A stretch of DNA of 64,000 nt from Tunturibacter gelidoferens. GTDB taxonomy: Bacteria > Acidobacteriota > Terriglobia > Terriglobales > Acidobacteriaceae. The notes under the pieces were generated by a model. It worked only from the letters and a program-made list of their open reading frames with translations, had not been told where the DNA came from and did not search any database. The stretch is from positions 1,054,001-1,118,000 of the forward strand of contig NZ_CP132938.1 of NCBI RefSeq assembly GCF_040358255.1, written 5' to 3'. Positions 51,811 to 61,676 of this stretch are shown piece after piece. The translations under genes and the position numbers were made by a program. The stretch's first letter is position 1. Each line of letters begins with the position of its first letter.

Positions 51811-52923
51811 CTAGGCGCGGCCGCGGGCGGAACCTGGGGGTGGGGGGTAGTTGGGCTTGAGCTTTACGGGTTCGACGATCTCGGGTTCGAGCGCGATGGG
51901 GCGGTGGGCGGCGACCATCTCGGCGATGGCGAACTTGAGCGGCTCGATGCCCTCGCCGGTGACGGCGGAGATGATGAAGAAGGGTAACTTGCGGCGTTTG
52001 GCCATGGCGGTGAGCTTTTTGAGCTTTTCCGGATTTGCCACGTCGGCTTTGGCGGCCACAAGGATGGTGGGCTTGGCGGCGAGCGCGGGATCGAAGCTCT
52101 TGAGCTCTTCGGTGATGACTTTGTAGTCTGCGACGGGGTCGGGACGGGAGGTGCCTTCGGCGGCGCCGGAGTCGGAGACGTCGACGAGGTGGACGATGAC
52201 GCTGGTGCGCTCGATATGTTTGAGGAACTGGATGCCGAGACCAGCGCCGAGGTGTGCGCCTTCGATGAGGCCGGGGAGGTCGGCGACGGTGAAGGATTCG
52301 GTGTGGGGGAAGTCGCCGACCTGGACTACGCCGAGGTTTGGTTCGAGGGTGGTGAAGGCGTAGTTGGCGATCTTGGGTTTGGCTGCAGAGAGGCGCGAGA
52401 TGAGGGTGGATTTGCCGACGTTGGGGTAGCCTACGAGGCCGGCGTCGGCGAGGAGGCGGAGTTCGAGGCGGTAGGTGCGTTCTTCGCCGGCGCGGCCGAG
52501 TTCGTGCTCGCGCGGGGCCTGGTGGGTGCTGGTGGCGAAGTGCTGGTTGCCGCGGCCGCCGCGACCTCCCTTGGCGATGACGATGGTCTCGTTTGGGCGG
52601 GCGAAGTCGTGGATGAGTTCGCCAGTGGCGTCGTCGTAGAGGAGCGTGCCTACGGGAACTTTGAGGGTGGTGCTATCGCCGGCTGAGCCGGAGCAGTTGG
52701 AGCCGAGGCCGTGGCCGCCGCGCTGCGCCTTGTGCTCGGGGTTGAAACGGAAATGGACGAGGGTGTTGTGGCTGAGGGAGGAGGACATGAGGACGTCGCC
52801 TCCGTGGCCGCCGTCGCCGCCCGAGGGGCCGCCCTTGGGGACGAACTTTTCGCGGCGGAAGGCCATGCAGCCGTTGCCGCCGTCGCCGGCCTTGATACGA
52901 ATTCTTGCTTCATCAATAAACAT
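51811..52923 (-). CDS. obgE: GTPase ObgE/CgtA
   Basis: 370-residue ribosome-associated GTPase. The N-terminal glycine-rich Obg fold begins [19 protein letters not shown], with [19 protein letters not shown]; the G domain has [19 protein letters not shown] and SAVTGEG. The G4 motif, usually NKxD or TKxD, reads AKAD here. A Pro-rich tail replaces the longer C-terminal domain of some relatives. Obg acts in 50S assembly and stress control. It is divergent from the first TonB receptor gene. Confidence 0.96.
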   Translation of the reverse strand: MFIDEARIRIKAGDGGNGCMAFRREKFVPKGGPSGGDGGHGGDVLMSSSLSHNTLVHFRFNPEHKAQRGGHGLGSNCSGSAGDSTTLKVPVGTLLYDDATGELIHDFARPNETIVIAKGGRGGRGNQHFATSTHQAPREHELGRAGEERTYRLELRLLADAGLVGYPNVGKSTLISRLSAAKPKIANYAFTTLEPNLGVVQVGDFPHTESFTVADLPGLIEGAHLGAGLGIQFLKHIERTSVIVHLVDVSDSGAAEGTSRPDPVADYKVITEELKSFDPALAAKPTILVAAKADVANPEKLKKLTAMAKRRKLPFFIISAVTGEGIEPLKFAIAEMVAAHRPIALEPEIVEPVKLKPNYPPPPGSARGRA

Positions 52924-53164
52924 TTCTATTAACAGTGTACAAGTTTGCGCGCCTGGAGCGGGCTGCGGCGATCGCGCGAGGCTCTGTGACGATGCGAGGG
53001 TGTCATGCGGGAGCGTGTAGAAGACATCATTTTTACTTCTCGTAATCCGACGTTAACGGTCTCATGCGACGCTGGGGAGACTCACAGAAAGCAAGCAAAC
53101 TTTGGCTCGTAGCAGGCGCGGAACGACGTGCAGTCTGCAGGGCGAAACAAACTCAGGAGACCAG

Positions 53165-56100
53165 ATGAAGATTTCGGGATGGATGATGCGCGGCGCGCTG
53201 GTTGCGCTGATTGCGACGTTTTGCGCGGCTACAGGACTAAGGAGCTACGGGCAGTCAGCAGTCGACGGCGCGATCGGCGGTACGGTCGAGGATGCGAGTG
53301 GTTCCGCGATTGGGAGCGCGATCGTAGTCGTCCATTCGAACGCGACGAATGCTGAACAGAACGTGAAGGTCGATGGCTCGGGTGTCTTCCGGGTGATCCA
53401 TCTACAGCCTGCAACCTACACGGTTACAATTACGGCGCCCGGGTTCCGAAGCTATCGTTCCGGTGAGGTCCTCGTCGAGGTTGGACTGCTGACAGATATC
53501 TCGCCCAAGCTGCCTGTGGGTAACGTGAGCGACACGGTTGAGGTGACGAGCGAGGCCCCGGTGCTGAATACGACGTCGCCTGATTTTTCGGGAGTCATCA
53601 ATCAAAAGATGCTGCTTGATCTTCCAGTGAACAACTATCGTTGGTCGGCTTATGCGCTGTTGACACCTGGAGTGGTTGCCGATTCGAGCGGGTTTGGGCT
53701 TTTGAGTTTCCGCGGCCAGAGCACCCTGCTGAATAATGTAACCATCGACGGAGCAGATGACAATCAGGCCTACTTTTCAGAGGAGCGTGGACGCACTCGC
53801 GCGGGATACTCGACGGCCAAAGCTTCGATTCAGGAGTTTCAGGTTAATACTTCGAACTACACGGTCGAGTATGGCCGGGCTGCTGGCGGCGTTGTGAACT
53901 CGATCACGAAGTCGGGCGGCAATAAGTTCCACGGCGAGGCGTACTTTTACGATCGCGATGCGGAGTGGGGAGCGGCGAACGCGTTTACGACGAAGACCGT
54001 GCAGGTGGTTCCGAATGGACCCTTCAGTTCGGTGAACTTCAAGCCGACGGATCGACGCAAGCAGTGGGGCGGTGCGGTGGGCGGGCCGATCTTCCGCGAC
54101 AAGCTGTTCTTCTTCTTTGCGGCTGATCGCTTTCAGAGAAACTTTCCTGCGGTCGCGGCCGCCAGCAATCCGACGAGCTTCTTTGCGACGCCTGATGCGG
54201 CGCTACCAGGCGGGAAGGTGTGCGGAGGGACAGGTGCGACGGCGCCAAGCACGATCGACGCGGCGGCGTGCACATTGCAAAACAATCTCAAGCTGGCCAG
54301 TTATGGTGCGGCCGCAACGGATTACACCAGCGGTCTTGCCAATCTGAATTCACTGCTTGGCAGTGTGCCGCGTACGGGCGATCAGACGATCTTCTTTCCT
54401 AAAGTGGACTGGCAGATCAACGGAAAGAATCATGCTTCGTTTGAGGTGAACCGGTTGCGTTGGATCTCACCGGCCGGTATCCAGACCGGCGCTACTGTCT
54501 TTGATGGTTCGCATAGTTTTGGCAACGACTATGTACGCGATACGTTCGGCATTGCGAAGCTGGATACGTTGATTACGAACAACATCAGCAACGAGGTTCG
54601 TTATCAGTACGGGCGCGATTTTGAGTTCGAGTTCGCCCAGGATCCTGCGGCCTATGAGACTTCGAACCTGGTGGGCCCGACCCTGGGAGGGTATAGCAAT
54701 CCGTTTGGCGGACTACCGCCGAGTGTCTCGATTACGAACGGCTTTACGTTTGGAACACAGACGTTTCTGCAGCGTGCTGCGCTGCCGGATGAGCGCAGGA
54801 ATCAGGTTGCGGATACGGTGAACTGGATTCGCGGAAACCACAGCATTAAATTTGGCGGCGACTACATTCATACGAATGACCTGATCAACAATCTCTTTGC
54901 GCAGTATGGCGGATATAGTTACTCCACGTTGACGAACTACCTAACGGACTTGTATCTCTCACAGAATCCGAAGACAGTTGCCCAGGCGCATAACTACAGC
55001 TCGTATACGCAGGGGTTTGGTCGTCCAGGCCTCGATTTCAATACGGGGGACTATGGGTTCTTCGTGCAGGATGAGTGGAAGTTGAATTCGCGGCTGAGCC
55101 TGACGGGAGGCATTCGGTATGAGTATGAACAGTTGCCGTCGCCGGTCAGCAGCCTGGTCGTTTCATCGATTCCGCAGACGGGATCGCTGCCGAGCAACAA
55201 GAGCAACATCGGTCCGCGAGTTGGCTTTGCCTACGATGTGTTCGGAGGCGGCAAGACGATTCTGCGAGGCGGCTATGGAGAGTTCTTCGCTCGTGTCATC
55301 AACTCCTCGATCTATAACGCGCTGATCAACACAGGGTCGCTCAACGGCCAGCCGAGCTTCACGTACACGTCGACGAGCGCGGGCGCACCGGTGTTTCCGG
55401 AGGTCATTCCGACGCTGGTCAACACGGGAACTCCACCGAACTCCACGTTCTTCGACAAGAACTTCAAGCTGCCGGAGATCCACCAGGCAGACCTGACGGT
55501 GGAGCAGGACCTTGGCTGGAATACGGTCGTCAGCGTGACCTGGTTGGGATCGTTTGGGCGGCGTCTGCCGAGTTTTGTCGACTTGAACCTGCCTGCTCCG
55601 ACCACCGTGACCTACACCGTGGTGGATACGTCTGGGAAAGGCCCGCTGCAGAACGGTTCCACGTTCACGTCGAACTTTTTTGCGAAGAGCACGACGTCTT
55701 CCAAGGTGTGTCCGAGCCAGCGTCCGGATTGCAACTTCGGATCGAAGACGAACATCTTCAGCGGGGTGAACTCGAACTACCAGGGTCTGGTGGGTCAGAT
55801 CTCCCATCGTCTTACGCACAACCTGCAGTTCAGCGCGAACTATACCTGGTCGCACGCGCTGGACTATGGGGAGAACAATACGACTGGAAGCTCTGCGAAT
55901 GCACTGTTGGATCCGACGAGTCTTCGCGAGGAGTATGGAAACTCGAATCAGAATGTTCCGAACCGGTTTGTCCTGACAGCGGTGGCGACGTCGCCGTGGC
56001 GCTTTACGGGTTGGAAGAGCTATCTGCTGAACGATTACGAGGTTTCGCCGAACTTCTCGGCGCAGAGCGGATTGCCCTATTCGGTGGTCACCAGCGGGAC

Positions 56101-56521
56101 GCTGTCGACGGGTCTTATCAACGGTGTGCAGTTGAATGCGGTAGGCGGTGGCGTGAACGGATCGAACGGAGCTTTCCGGCTGCCGGGGTTTGAGCGCAAT
56201 GGTCTGCAACAGCCGAGCACGAATGTGCTGGATCTTCGGCTGTCGAAGCGGTTCAATGTTGCCGAACGTGTGAAGCTGGAACTGCTTGGAGAGAGCTTCA
56301 ACATTCTGAACCGGCAGAACGTCACGTCGGTGAATACTACCGGATACTTCATCGGTACTACGACCAATGCGGCCAAACAGGTAACAGCGAACCTATTGAC
56401 GTTCAACACGAGCAGCGCGAACTCCGCTTTACCGCTGTTCGGCTCCGTGACGAACTCGAACGCGAGCGGATTCTCTTACACACCCCGTCAGGTCCAGTTG
56501 TCGGTTCGGGCGCAGTTCTAA
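53165..56521 (+). CDS. TonB-dependent receptor, Oar-like, with carboxypeptidase-regulatory domain (1)
   Basis: 1118 residues. Signal peptide (ALVALIATFCAATGLRSYGQ), a carboxypeptidase-regulatory-like domain (about 32-110; GGTVEDASGSAIGSAIVVV and GVFRVIHLQPATYTVTI), a plug domain with LNNVTIDGADDNQAY and EFQVNTSNYTVEYGRAAGGV in pieces, and a large barrel ending QVQLSVRAQF with terminal Phe. Proteins of this type import large ligands such as oligosaccharides or peptides; Terriglobia have very many. AGGAG seven bases before the ATG sets the start. The paralogue follows 238 bp later. Confidence 0.92.
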   Translation: MKISGWMMRGALVALIATFCAATGLRSYGQSAVDGAIGGTVEDASGSAIGSAIVVVHSNATNAEQNVKVDGSGVFRVIHLQPATYTVTITAPGFRSYRSGEVLVEVGLLTDISPKLPVGNVSDTVEVTSEAPVLNTTSPDFSGVINQKMLLDLPVNNYRWSAYALLTPGVVADSSGFGLLSFRGQSTLLNNVTIDGADDNQAYFSEERGRTRAGYSTAKASIQEFQVNTSNYTVEYGRAAGGVVNSITKSGGNKFHGEAYFYDRDAEWGAANAFTTKTVQVVPNGPFSSVNFKPTDRRKQWGGAVGGPIFRDKLFFFFAADRFQRNFPAVAAASNPTSFFATPDAALPGGKVCGGTGATAPSTIDAAACTLQNNLKLASYGAAATDYTSGLANLNSLLGSVPRTGDQTIFFPKVDWQINGKNHASFEVNRLRWISPAGIQTGATVFDGSHSFGNDYVRDTFGIAKLDTLITNNISNEVRYQYGRDFEFEFAQDPAAYETSNLVGPTLGGYSNPFGGLPPSVSITNGFTFGTQTFLQRAALPDERRNQVADTVNWIRGNHSIKFGGDYIHTNDLINNLFAQYGGYSYSTLTNYLTDLYLSQNPKTVAQAHNYSSYTQGFGRPGLDFNTGDYGFFVQDEWKLNSRLSLTGGIRYEYEQLPSPVSSLVVSSIPQTGSLPSNKSNIGPRVGFAYDVFGGGKTILRGGYGEFFARVINSSIYNALINTGSLNGQPSFTYTSTSAGAPVFPEVIPTLVNTGTPPNSTFFDKNFKLPEIHQADLTVEQDLGWNTVVSVTWLGSFGRRLPSFVDLNLPAPTTVTYTVVDTSGKGPLQNGSTFTSNFFAKSTTSSKVCPSQRPDCNFGSKTNIFSGVNSNYQGLVGQISHRLTHNLQFSANYTWSHALDYGENNTTGSSANALLDPTSLREEYGNSNQNVPNRFVLTAVATSPWRFTGWKSYLLNDYEVSPNFSAQSGLPYSVVTSGTLSTGLINGVQLNAVGGGVNGSNGAFRLPGFERNGLQQPSTNVLDLRLSKRFNVAERVKLELLGESFNILNRQNVTSVNTTGYFIGTTTNAAKQVTANLLTFNTSSANSALPLFGSVTNSNASGFSYTPRQVQLSVRAQF

Positions 56522-56759
56522 ACCTGGTTATTTCGAGAGGGCGGCGGCTTCGGTCGCTGCTCTTTTGTGCTTAACACGGAAGTGGCCTTTCACAATTGCC
56601 GCGTCTGCGGCTAATCTCATAGTGTCCTGTTGTTTTTGGCGTGGTGCGGACCATTTGCGGCTGCGACGCTTTGCCTGGATAGCGAAAGGGCATGGCGAGC
56701 TTTCTTTTGAATCTTCCCGTGGTTGCGGCGTAGAGCGGTACAGAATCCGCGGAGAGTGC

Positions 56760-59700
56760 ATGTCGTTCTGTCTGGGACGCGCGAAGGTGAGCGCGGGTGT
56801 GAGGAACGTTGTCCGGGCCTGCTTGCTGTGGTTTAGTGCCGCTGCTGCCATGGGGGGCTGCGCGTGGGGCCAGAGTTCGGTGGATGGGGCGGTCAGCGGT
56901 TTTGTAGTTGACGCGACGGGTGGTGCGCTGGTGGGCGCGGTGGTGCAGGTGCAGAATCTCGCGAACGGATTGACTGCTGTTGCGAAGACCGAAGGTAAAG
57001 GCGAGTTTGTCGTGTCTCATCTGCCTGCGGGAGAGTATCGGGTGCTGGTGGACTATGAGCGGTTCGCGAATCTGACGCTGGAACCGGTGGTCGTGGAGGT
57101 TGGAGGCGTGACCACGGTGGAGGCGAGGCTCAAAGTGAGTGGGGTCGTGAGTTCGGTGAACGTGACCGCAGTGCCGGAGACGCCGGCTACGGTAAGCGTC
57201 GACGAGGTGGCGTCTGCGGCCACGGCCAGTGTCGTTACACCGGAGGAGATGGAGAGGACTCCGGTGAACGGGCGGCGATGGCAGACGTTCGCTTTATTGA
57301 CGCCGACGGTCAACGCCGATCCGGAGGGGGACGGGCTGTTGAGCTTCCGCGGGGTGGCTTCGACGCAGAACAGCAGCCGGATTGATGGTGGAGACGACGA
57401 CCAGAGCTTTGGCGCGGTGCCGCGAGGGACGGGCGGGGAGAGTGCAGGGGAGATCGAAGACGCCGCGGAGACGGGGTCTTCACGACGGGTGAGTGCGGGG
57501 AGCGTGGATGGAGGGGGTGGGTACAGCCGGCACGCAGGAGCTGCTTCCACGTTTTCTCAGGAGGCGGTGAGGGAGTTTCGTGTGAGCGGCCAGAACTACT
57601 CGGCGTTGTATGGGCATGCGGCGGGAGGAATCATTACGACGGTCTCGAAGAGCGGTGCGAATGCGCTGCATGGGACGGGTTTTTACCTGGTGCGGTCGAG
57701 CGCGTTTGGAGCTACGAATCCTTTTTCGATAGCGACGACCTATGTGAATGGTGTGAGCACGAGTACCGCGGTGAAGCCCTCCGATCTTCGGCAGCAGTTC
57801 GGCGGCAGCGTTGGCGGGGCGGCGGTGAGGGATAAACTTTTTTACTTTTATACGTACGATCAGCAGCTGCGGTCGTTTCCGGCTGTCTCGACACCCTATG
57901 ATCCGAACTTCTATTTGCTGACACCAACGCAGAGTGCGCTGCTGGGCAATCGAGGCGTGACGGGGGCGAAGGTGAGTGCTGCGTTGACCTATCTCGACAG
58001 CCTGACGGGGACCGTGGCGCGGCGACAGGACCAGACGATCAACTTCGGCAAGATGGATTGGCAGGCAACGGAGCGCCATCGCGTGAGTTTGCAGTACAAC
58101 CGGGCGCGGTCAAGTGCGCCGTCGGGGGTGCGGTCTGCGCCGGTGGTGGATCTTGGAGTCGCAAGCCTGGGGAGCAGCTATGTGAAGGTGGATTCGCTGT
58201 TGGGGCGATGGATGTGGACGGTATCGCCGAAGCTGAGTCATGAGCTGCGGGTTCAGTATGGGCGTGACTTTCAGTACGAGACGGCTGCGAAGCCACTGCC
58301 CCAGGAGCCGGCGGTAGGGCCGGATGGATATGCTCCCGAGATTGCGATTGGGCCCGATGGATTTACGTTTGGGACGTCGAGCTCGCTGGGACGCACGGCT
58401 TATCCGGATGAGGATAAAGTGCAGTTGGCGGATCTGATGACGGTGGTGCGAGGGCGGCATCAGCTGCAGGTGGGCGTAGATGTCAGCTTTGTTCATGACG
58501 ATATCTCGAGTCTCAACAATCCACAAGGAGCGTTTCATTACGACAGCGGAGTTACGTCCGGTCACTCGGGTGGGTTGGTGGATTGGATCACGGACTATAC
58601 CTTCAATGTGAACGCGTATCCGAACGGCGGTTGTCCATCGATCACCGCGGCGGTGCACGATTTTTGCTTTCGCTCTTTTACGCAGAGCTTTGGACAGAAG
58701 ACAGTGACGTTCAACACGCAGGAGTGGGCGGGGTTTTTGCAGGATAGCTGGAGGGTGAGGCGGGGGCTGACAATAAGTGCCGGATTGCGTTACGAATACG
58801 AACTCTCTCCGCTGCCGCAACAGCCAAATGCAACGCTCGATGCGGTGTTTGGGCAGAAAGGCGCGACGAGTGTGTTTCCGGAGGATCGCAATAACTTCGG
58901 CCCGAGAGCGGCTGTGTCGTGGGAGCCGTTTGGGTCGGGCCGGGGAGTTGTTCGCATTGGATATGGTCTGTTCTATGGCAGGCTGCCCGGCGCCAAATTG
59001 AGCAGTGCGCTGTCAAACACGGCGCTCCCCTCTTCGACGACGAGTGTTCTGATCTTACCGACGACGGTTACAAATTGTCCGCAGGTTGCGAATCAGGGGT
59101 TTGGGTATGCCTGCTCGTACGTGACGCCGCCGCCGGCGGCTGTGGGGAAGACGACGTCGGCGATGGTGTTCGATCGGAGATTTCGCCTGCCAGCGGTGCA
59201 GCAGGGCAGCTTTTCGATTGAGCGTGAGGTGGGTGCGGGGATGGTTGCGAGTGCGACGTATCTGCTGAATCTTGATCGTCAACTGCCGAACTCGGTGGAT
59301 ATCAATATTGCTCCGTCGGTTGCGACGAAGGAGTTTCAGCTGCAGGGTGGCACCGGTGTTGTCGGTGTTCGAGATGGGGAGACGTTTGTTATTCCCTTTT
59401 ATTCGCAGAGGCTGAACACGAACTTTGGGCCCGTGACTGACATCCTTTCGAATGCAAATGCGACTTATAACGCTCTGGTGCTGGAGGCTCGGCGACGCAG
59501 CCGGGGCGGGTTGGAGTTTCGAGCGAGCTGGACGTGGGCGAAGGCGATTGACTATGGCCAGAGTAGCGGGGCGACGCCGCGGACCAACGGTCAGTTCGAT
59601 CCGTTCGACGTGCGGTATGACAAGGGGCTCTCTGCGCTGAATTATCCGCATAAGATCGTGGCCAGCGTGGTGTGGGAGCCGAAGTTTTCGATCGAACAGC

Positions 59701-60179
59701 ATTGGCTGAGGAGCACGGTGAACGGCTGGGCGGTTGCTCCTATTTTTACGGAGACGAGCGGGAGACCTTACAGCCTGGATATCTTTGGCGGAACCAGGCT
59801 TGCTGGTGGACACGAGAGTATCAATGGTTCAGGCGGGGCGGCGTATCTGCCGACGGTTGGAAGAAATACGCTGCGGCTGCCGGACACCGGGCGCGTCGAC
59901 CTGCGTTTGAGCAAGGCTGTGCTGGCGAGTGAAGGTGTGAAGGTGCGGTGGGTTGCCGAGGCGTTCAACCTGACGAATCGGGTGAACTACTCGGCGATTA
60001 TGCAGCGGGCCTACCTGGTGGGGACGGAGGTAAACGGGGTGACGCCGCTGGTGTTTCAGAATGCTGCGACGGTTGCGGCGGAGGGGCTGAACGTACGGCC
60101 GTTCGGGACGTTTACGGCGGCGTCGACGGGACAGTCGCCGGAGCGGCAGGTGCAGTTGGGGGTTAGGGTCGAGTTTTAA
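56760..60179 (+). CDS. TonB-dependent receptor, Oar-like, with carboxypeptidase-regulatory domain (2)
   Basis: 1139 residues, a tandem paralogue of the previous receptor. Signal peptide ends near CAWGQ; the regulatory domain has SGFVVDATGGALVGAVVQVQ; the plug has VNGRRWQTFALLTPT, SSRIDGGDDDQSFG and EFRVSGQNYSALYGHAAGG in pieces; the barrel ends VQLGVRVEF. It has a Gly/Ala/Thr-rich insertion (about 220-260) in the plug not seen in the neighbour. GGAG six bases before the ATG at 56760 sets the start. Codons strongly favour G at the third position, unlike the C-favouring plus-strand genes of 24-46 kb. Confidence 0.92.
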   Translation: MSFCLGRAKVSAGVRNVVRACLLWFSAAAAMGGCAWGQSSVDGAVSGFVVDATGGALVGAVVQVQNLANGLTAVAKTEGKGEFVVSHLPAGEYRVLVDYERFANLTLEPVVVEVGGVTTVEARLKVSGVVSSVNVTAVPETPATVSVDEVASAATASVVTPEEMERTPVNGRRWQTFALLTPTVNADPEGDGLLSFRGVASTQNSSRIDGGDDDQSFGAVPRGTGGESAGEIEDAAETGSSRRVSAGSVDGGGGYSRHAGAASTFSQEAVREFRVSGQNYSALYGHAAGGIITTVSKSGANALHGTGFYLVRSSAFGATNPFSIATTYVNGVSTSTAVKPSDLRQQFGGSVGGAAVRDKLFYFYTYDQQLRSFPAVSTPYDPNFYLLTPTQSALLGNRGVTGAKVSAALTYLDSLTGTVARRQDQTINFGKMDWQATERHRVSLQYNRARSSAPSGVRSAPVVDLGVASLGSSYVKVDSLLGRWMWTVSPKLSHELRVQYGRDFQYETAAKPLPQEPAVGPDGYAPEIAIGPDGFTFGTSSSLGRTAYPDEDKVQLADLMTVVRGRHQLQVGVDVSFVHDDISSLNNPQGAFHYDSGVTSGHSGGLVDWITDYTFNVNAYPNGGCPSITAAVHDFCFRSFTQSFGQKTVTFNTQEWAGFLQDSWRVRRGLTISAGLRYEYELSPLPQQPNATLDAVFGQKGATSVFPEDRNNFGPRAAVSWEPFGSGRGVVRIGYGLFYGRLPGAKLSSALSNTALPSSTTSVLILPTTVTNCPQVANQGFGYACSYVTPPPAAVGKTTSAMVFDRRFRLPAVQQGSFSIEREVGAGMVASATYLLNLDRQLPNSVDINIAPSVATKEFQLQGGTGVVGVRDGETFVIPFYSQRLNTNFGPVTDILSNANATYNALVLEARRRSRGGLEFRASWTWAKAIDYGQSSGATPRTNGQFDPFDVRYDKGLSALNYPHKIVASVVWEPKFSIEQHWLRSTVNGWAVAPIFTETSGRPYSLDIFGGTRLAGGHESINGSGGAAYLPTVGRNTLRLPDTGRVDLRLSKAVLASEGVKVRWVAEAFNLTNRVNYSAIMQRAYLVGTEVNGVTPLVFQNAATVAAEGLNVRPFGTFTAASTGQSPERQVQLGVRVEF

Positions 60180-60250
60180 GTTGTATGGCTTCTTGGAAAT
60201 CTATCGGCGTAAGCTGCTTCGTACCTGAAGTGCAGCTGGAGAAGCGGTGA

Positions 60251-60913
60251 ATGGGCCTGATCGACGTCATATCAAATCATGGGTACACAGTGACGGCGAT
60301 GGTGATGTTTCTGGCAGCGATGGGACTGCCACTGCCGATGTCGATCACGTTGCTGGCGGCGGGCGCAGCTTCCCAGCATGGTTTGAGGCTGTCGACTGTC
60401 CTGTTGGTAGCGTGGGGTGCAGGGGTAGCGGGCGATACTTTGTTTTACTTCGGCGGGCGCTATACGGGTTGGTGGTTGTTGTCCGGGATGTGCCGGATGT
60501 CGATGAACCCTGAGCAGTGCATCTTCAGTTCGGCCGGATATTTCTATCGGCGCGGACAGAAGACGCTATTGTTCGCGAAGTTTATTCCGGGGCTTGGGGC
60601 GATGGCGGCTCCGTTGGCTGGTTCGTTGAACATGCGGATTGGGCGGTTTCTCCGTCTGGATGCACTTGGAGCCCTGGCTTATTGTTCGGTGTGGCTGGGT
60701 ATCGGGTATGCGTTCAGCGGATCTCTGCGGGAGATTACAGAGTCGCTTGGAAGAGCGAGCCATGCTGCACTTTTTCTGTTATTGCTACTTGGATTCAGTT
60801 ATGCGCTGGCGTTGGTTGTTTTTACGATGCGTGCGCAGAGATACAAGGGGATCGACCGGATTACTGCGGACAATCTTTATGGCGCCTGCAGGAACAGACA
60901 CCGGAAAAGCTGA
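60251..60913 (+). CDS. DedA family membrane protein
   Basis: 220 residues with several TM segments. DedA features: FLAAMGLPLPMSITLLAAGA, WGAGVAGDTLFYFGGRYTGW and FAKFIPGLGAMAAPLAGSLNM with the conserved FIPGxR-like block. DedA proteins flip lipids and keep membrane potential. The last residues read YKGIDRITADNLYG and then a short out-of-family end. The stop (TGA, 60911-60913) overlaps the rhodanese ATG at 60913. The junction looks like a frameshifted fusion, see findings. Confidence 0.9.
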   Translation: MGLIDVISNHGYTVTAMVMFLAAMGLPLPMSITLLAAGAASQHGLRLSTVLLVAWGAGVAGDTLFYFGGRYTGWWLLSGMCRMSMNPEQCIFSSAGYFYRRGQKTLLFAKFIPGLGAMAAPLAGSLNMRIGRFLRLDALGALAYCSVWLGIGYAFSGSLREITESLGRASHAALFLLLLLGFSYALALVVFTMRAQRYKGIDRITADNLYGACRNRHRKS

Positions 60914-61230
60914 TGATCATTGCTGATGTGCGCAGTCATGGGTACTACGATCCGGGGATGCAGCGGATTAAAAACTCGATTCGAGTGGAACCGCACCGGT
61001 TGAAGGAGGAGCTGATTGCGTTGCGCGAGTTTATGGTGCCGGAGTGCGAGGTCTACTTGTATTGCAGCTGCCTTCGCGATACTACCAGCGTCAGGGTGGC
61101 GCATATGTTGATGCAGGAAAACTGCCACACGAAGGTGATTACGGGCGGGATGAAGGCCTGGATTAAAGCAGGCGGTGAAGTGGAGCTGGTTCCTGAAACA
61201 GACCTGCAGCATATGCCAAGATTCGACTAG
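60913..61230 (+). CDS. Rhodanese-like domain protein (probably once fused to DedA)
   Basis: 105 residues with the rhodanese fold: IIADVRSHGYYDPGMQRIKN, the active-site cysteine in LYCSCLRDTTSVRVAH and VITGGMKAWIKAGG. The first ATG leaves out the initial part of the domain; in the same frame upstream, RLQEQTPEKL lies inside the end of the DedA gene. TGATG overlap would allow coupled translation. It may work as a separate sulfurtransferase or be one half of a broken fusion. Confidence 0.8.
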   Translation: MIIADVRSHGYYDPGMQRIKNSIRVEPHRLKEELIALREFMVPECEVYLYCSCLRDTTSVRVAHMLMQENCHTKVITGGMKAWIKAGGEVELVPETDLQHMPRFD

Positions 61231-61243
61231 TTCGACTGACGGC

Positions 61244-61618
61244 TCAGTGCTGTGAGAGCGAGAGCGTGTTTCCGTCGGGGTCGGTGAACCATGCGACCTT
61301 TGCGGCGCCGCCGGGCGCGGTCCAGACGCCGTCGGGACTTTGCTCGAAGTGGGGATAGCGGGTGAATACGAGGCCTTTGGCGGTGAGGTCTGCTACTGAT
61401 TGGTGGATGTCTTTGACCTCCCAGCCGAGGATGGTGAAGGGCGCGGGAGTAAAGTTGCCGACGCGAACGATTCGGATCATGGTGCCGTTGGCTTCCATGA
61501 CGAGGGCGAATTTGTCGTCGTCGACGAAGCGCAGGCCGAGGAGGTCCTCGTAGAACGCGCGGGACTGGGCGGCGTCGCGGGTGGGGATGAAGGCGATGAT
61601 GGGAGTTTGGCCTAGCAT
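61244..61618 (-). CDS. VOC family (glyoxalase/bleomycin resistance-like) protein
   Basis: 124 residues with a beta-alpha-beta-beta-beta repeat: TPIIAFIPTRDAAQSRAFYEDLLGLRFVDDD in pieces, ANGTMIRIVRV, and VAWFTDPDGNTLSLSQH with the metal-binding-type Glu replaced by Asn-Thr-Leu-Ser. Function is unknown. It is convergent with the rhodanese gene, 13 bp away. Confidence 0.88.
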   Translation of the reverse strand: MLGQTPIIAFIPTRDAAQSRAFYEDLLGLRFVDDDKFALVMEANGTMIRIVRVGNFTPAPFTILGWEVKDIHQSVADLTAKGLVFTRYPHFEQSPDGVWTAPGGAAKVAWFTDPDGNTLSLSQH

Positions 61619-61676
61619 GGGGACCTCGCTGGATGGCTAGTTTATAGCGATTTTGGGTTGCCGTGGGCGAAAGATA

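Noticed and set aside
55163-56209. 348-codon minus-strand ORF opposite the first TonB receptor
   Set aside because: Arg-rich antisense frame without motifs.
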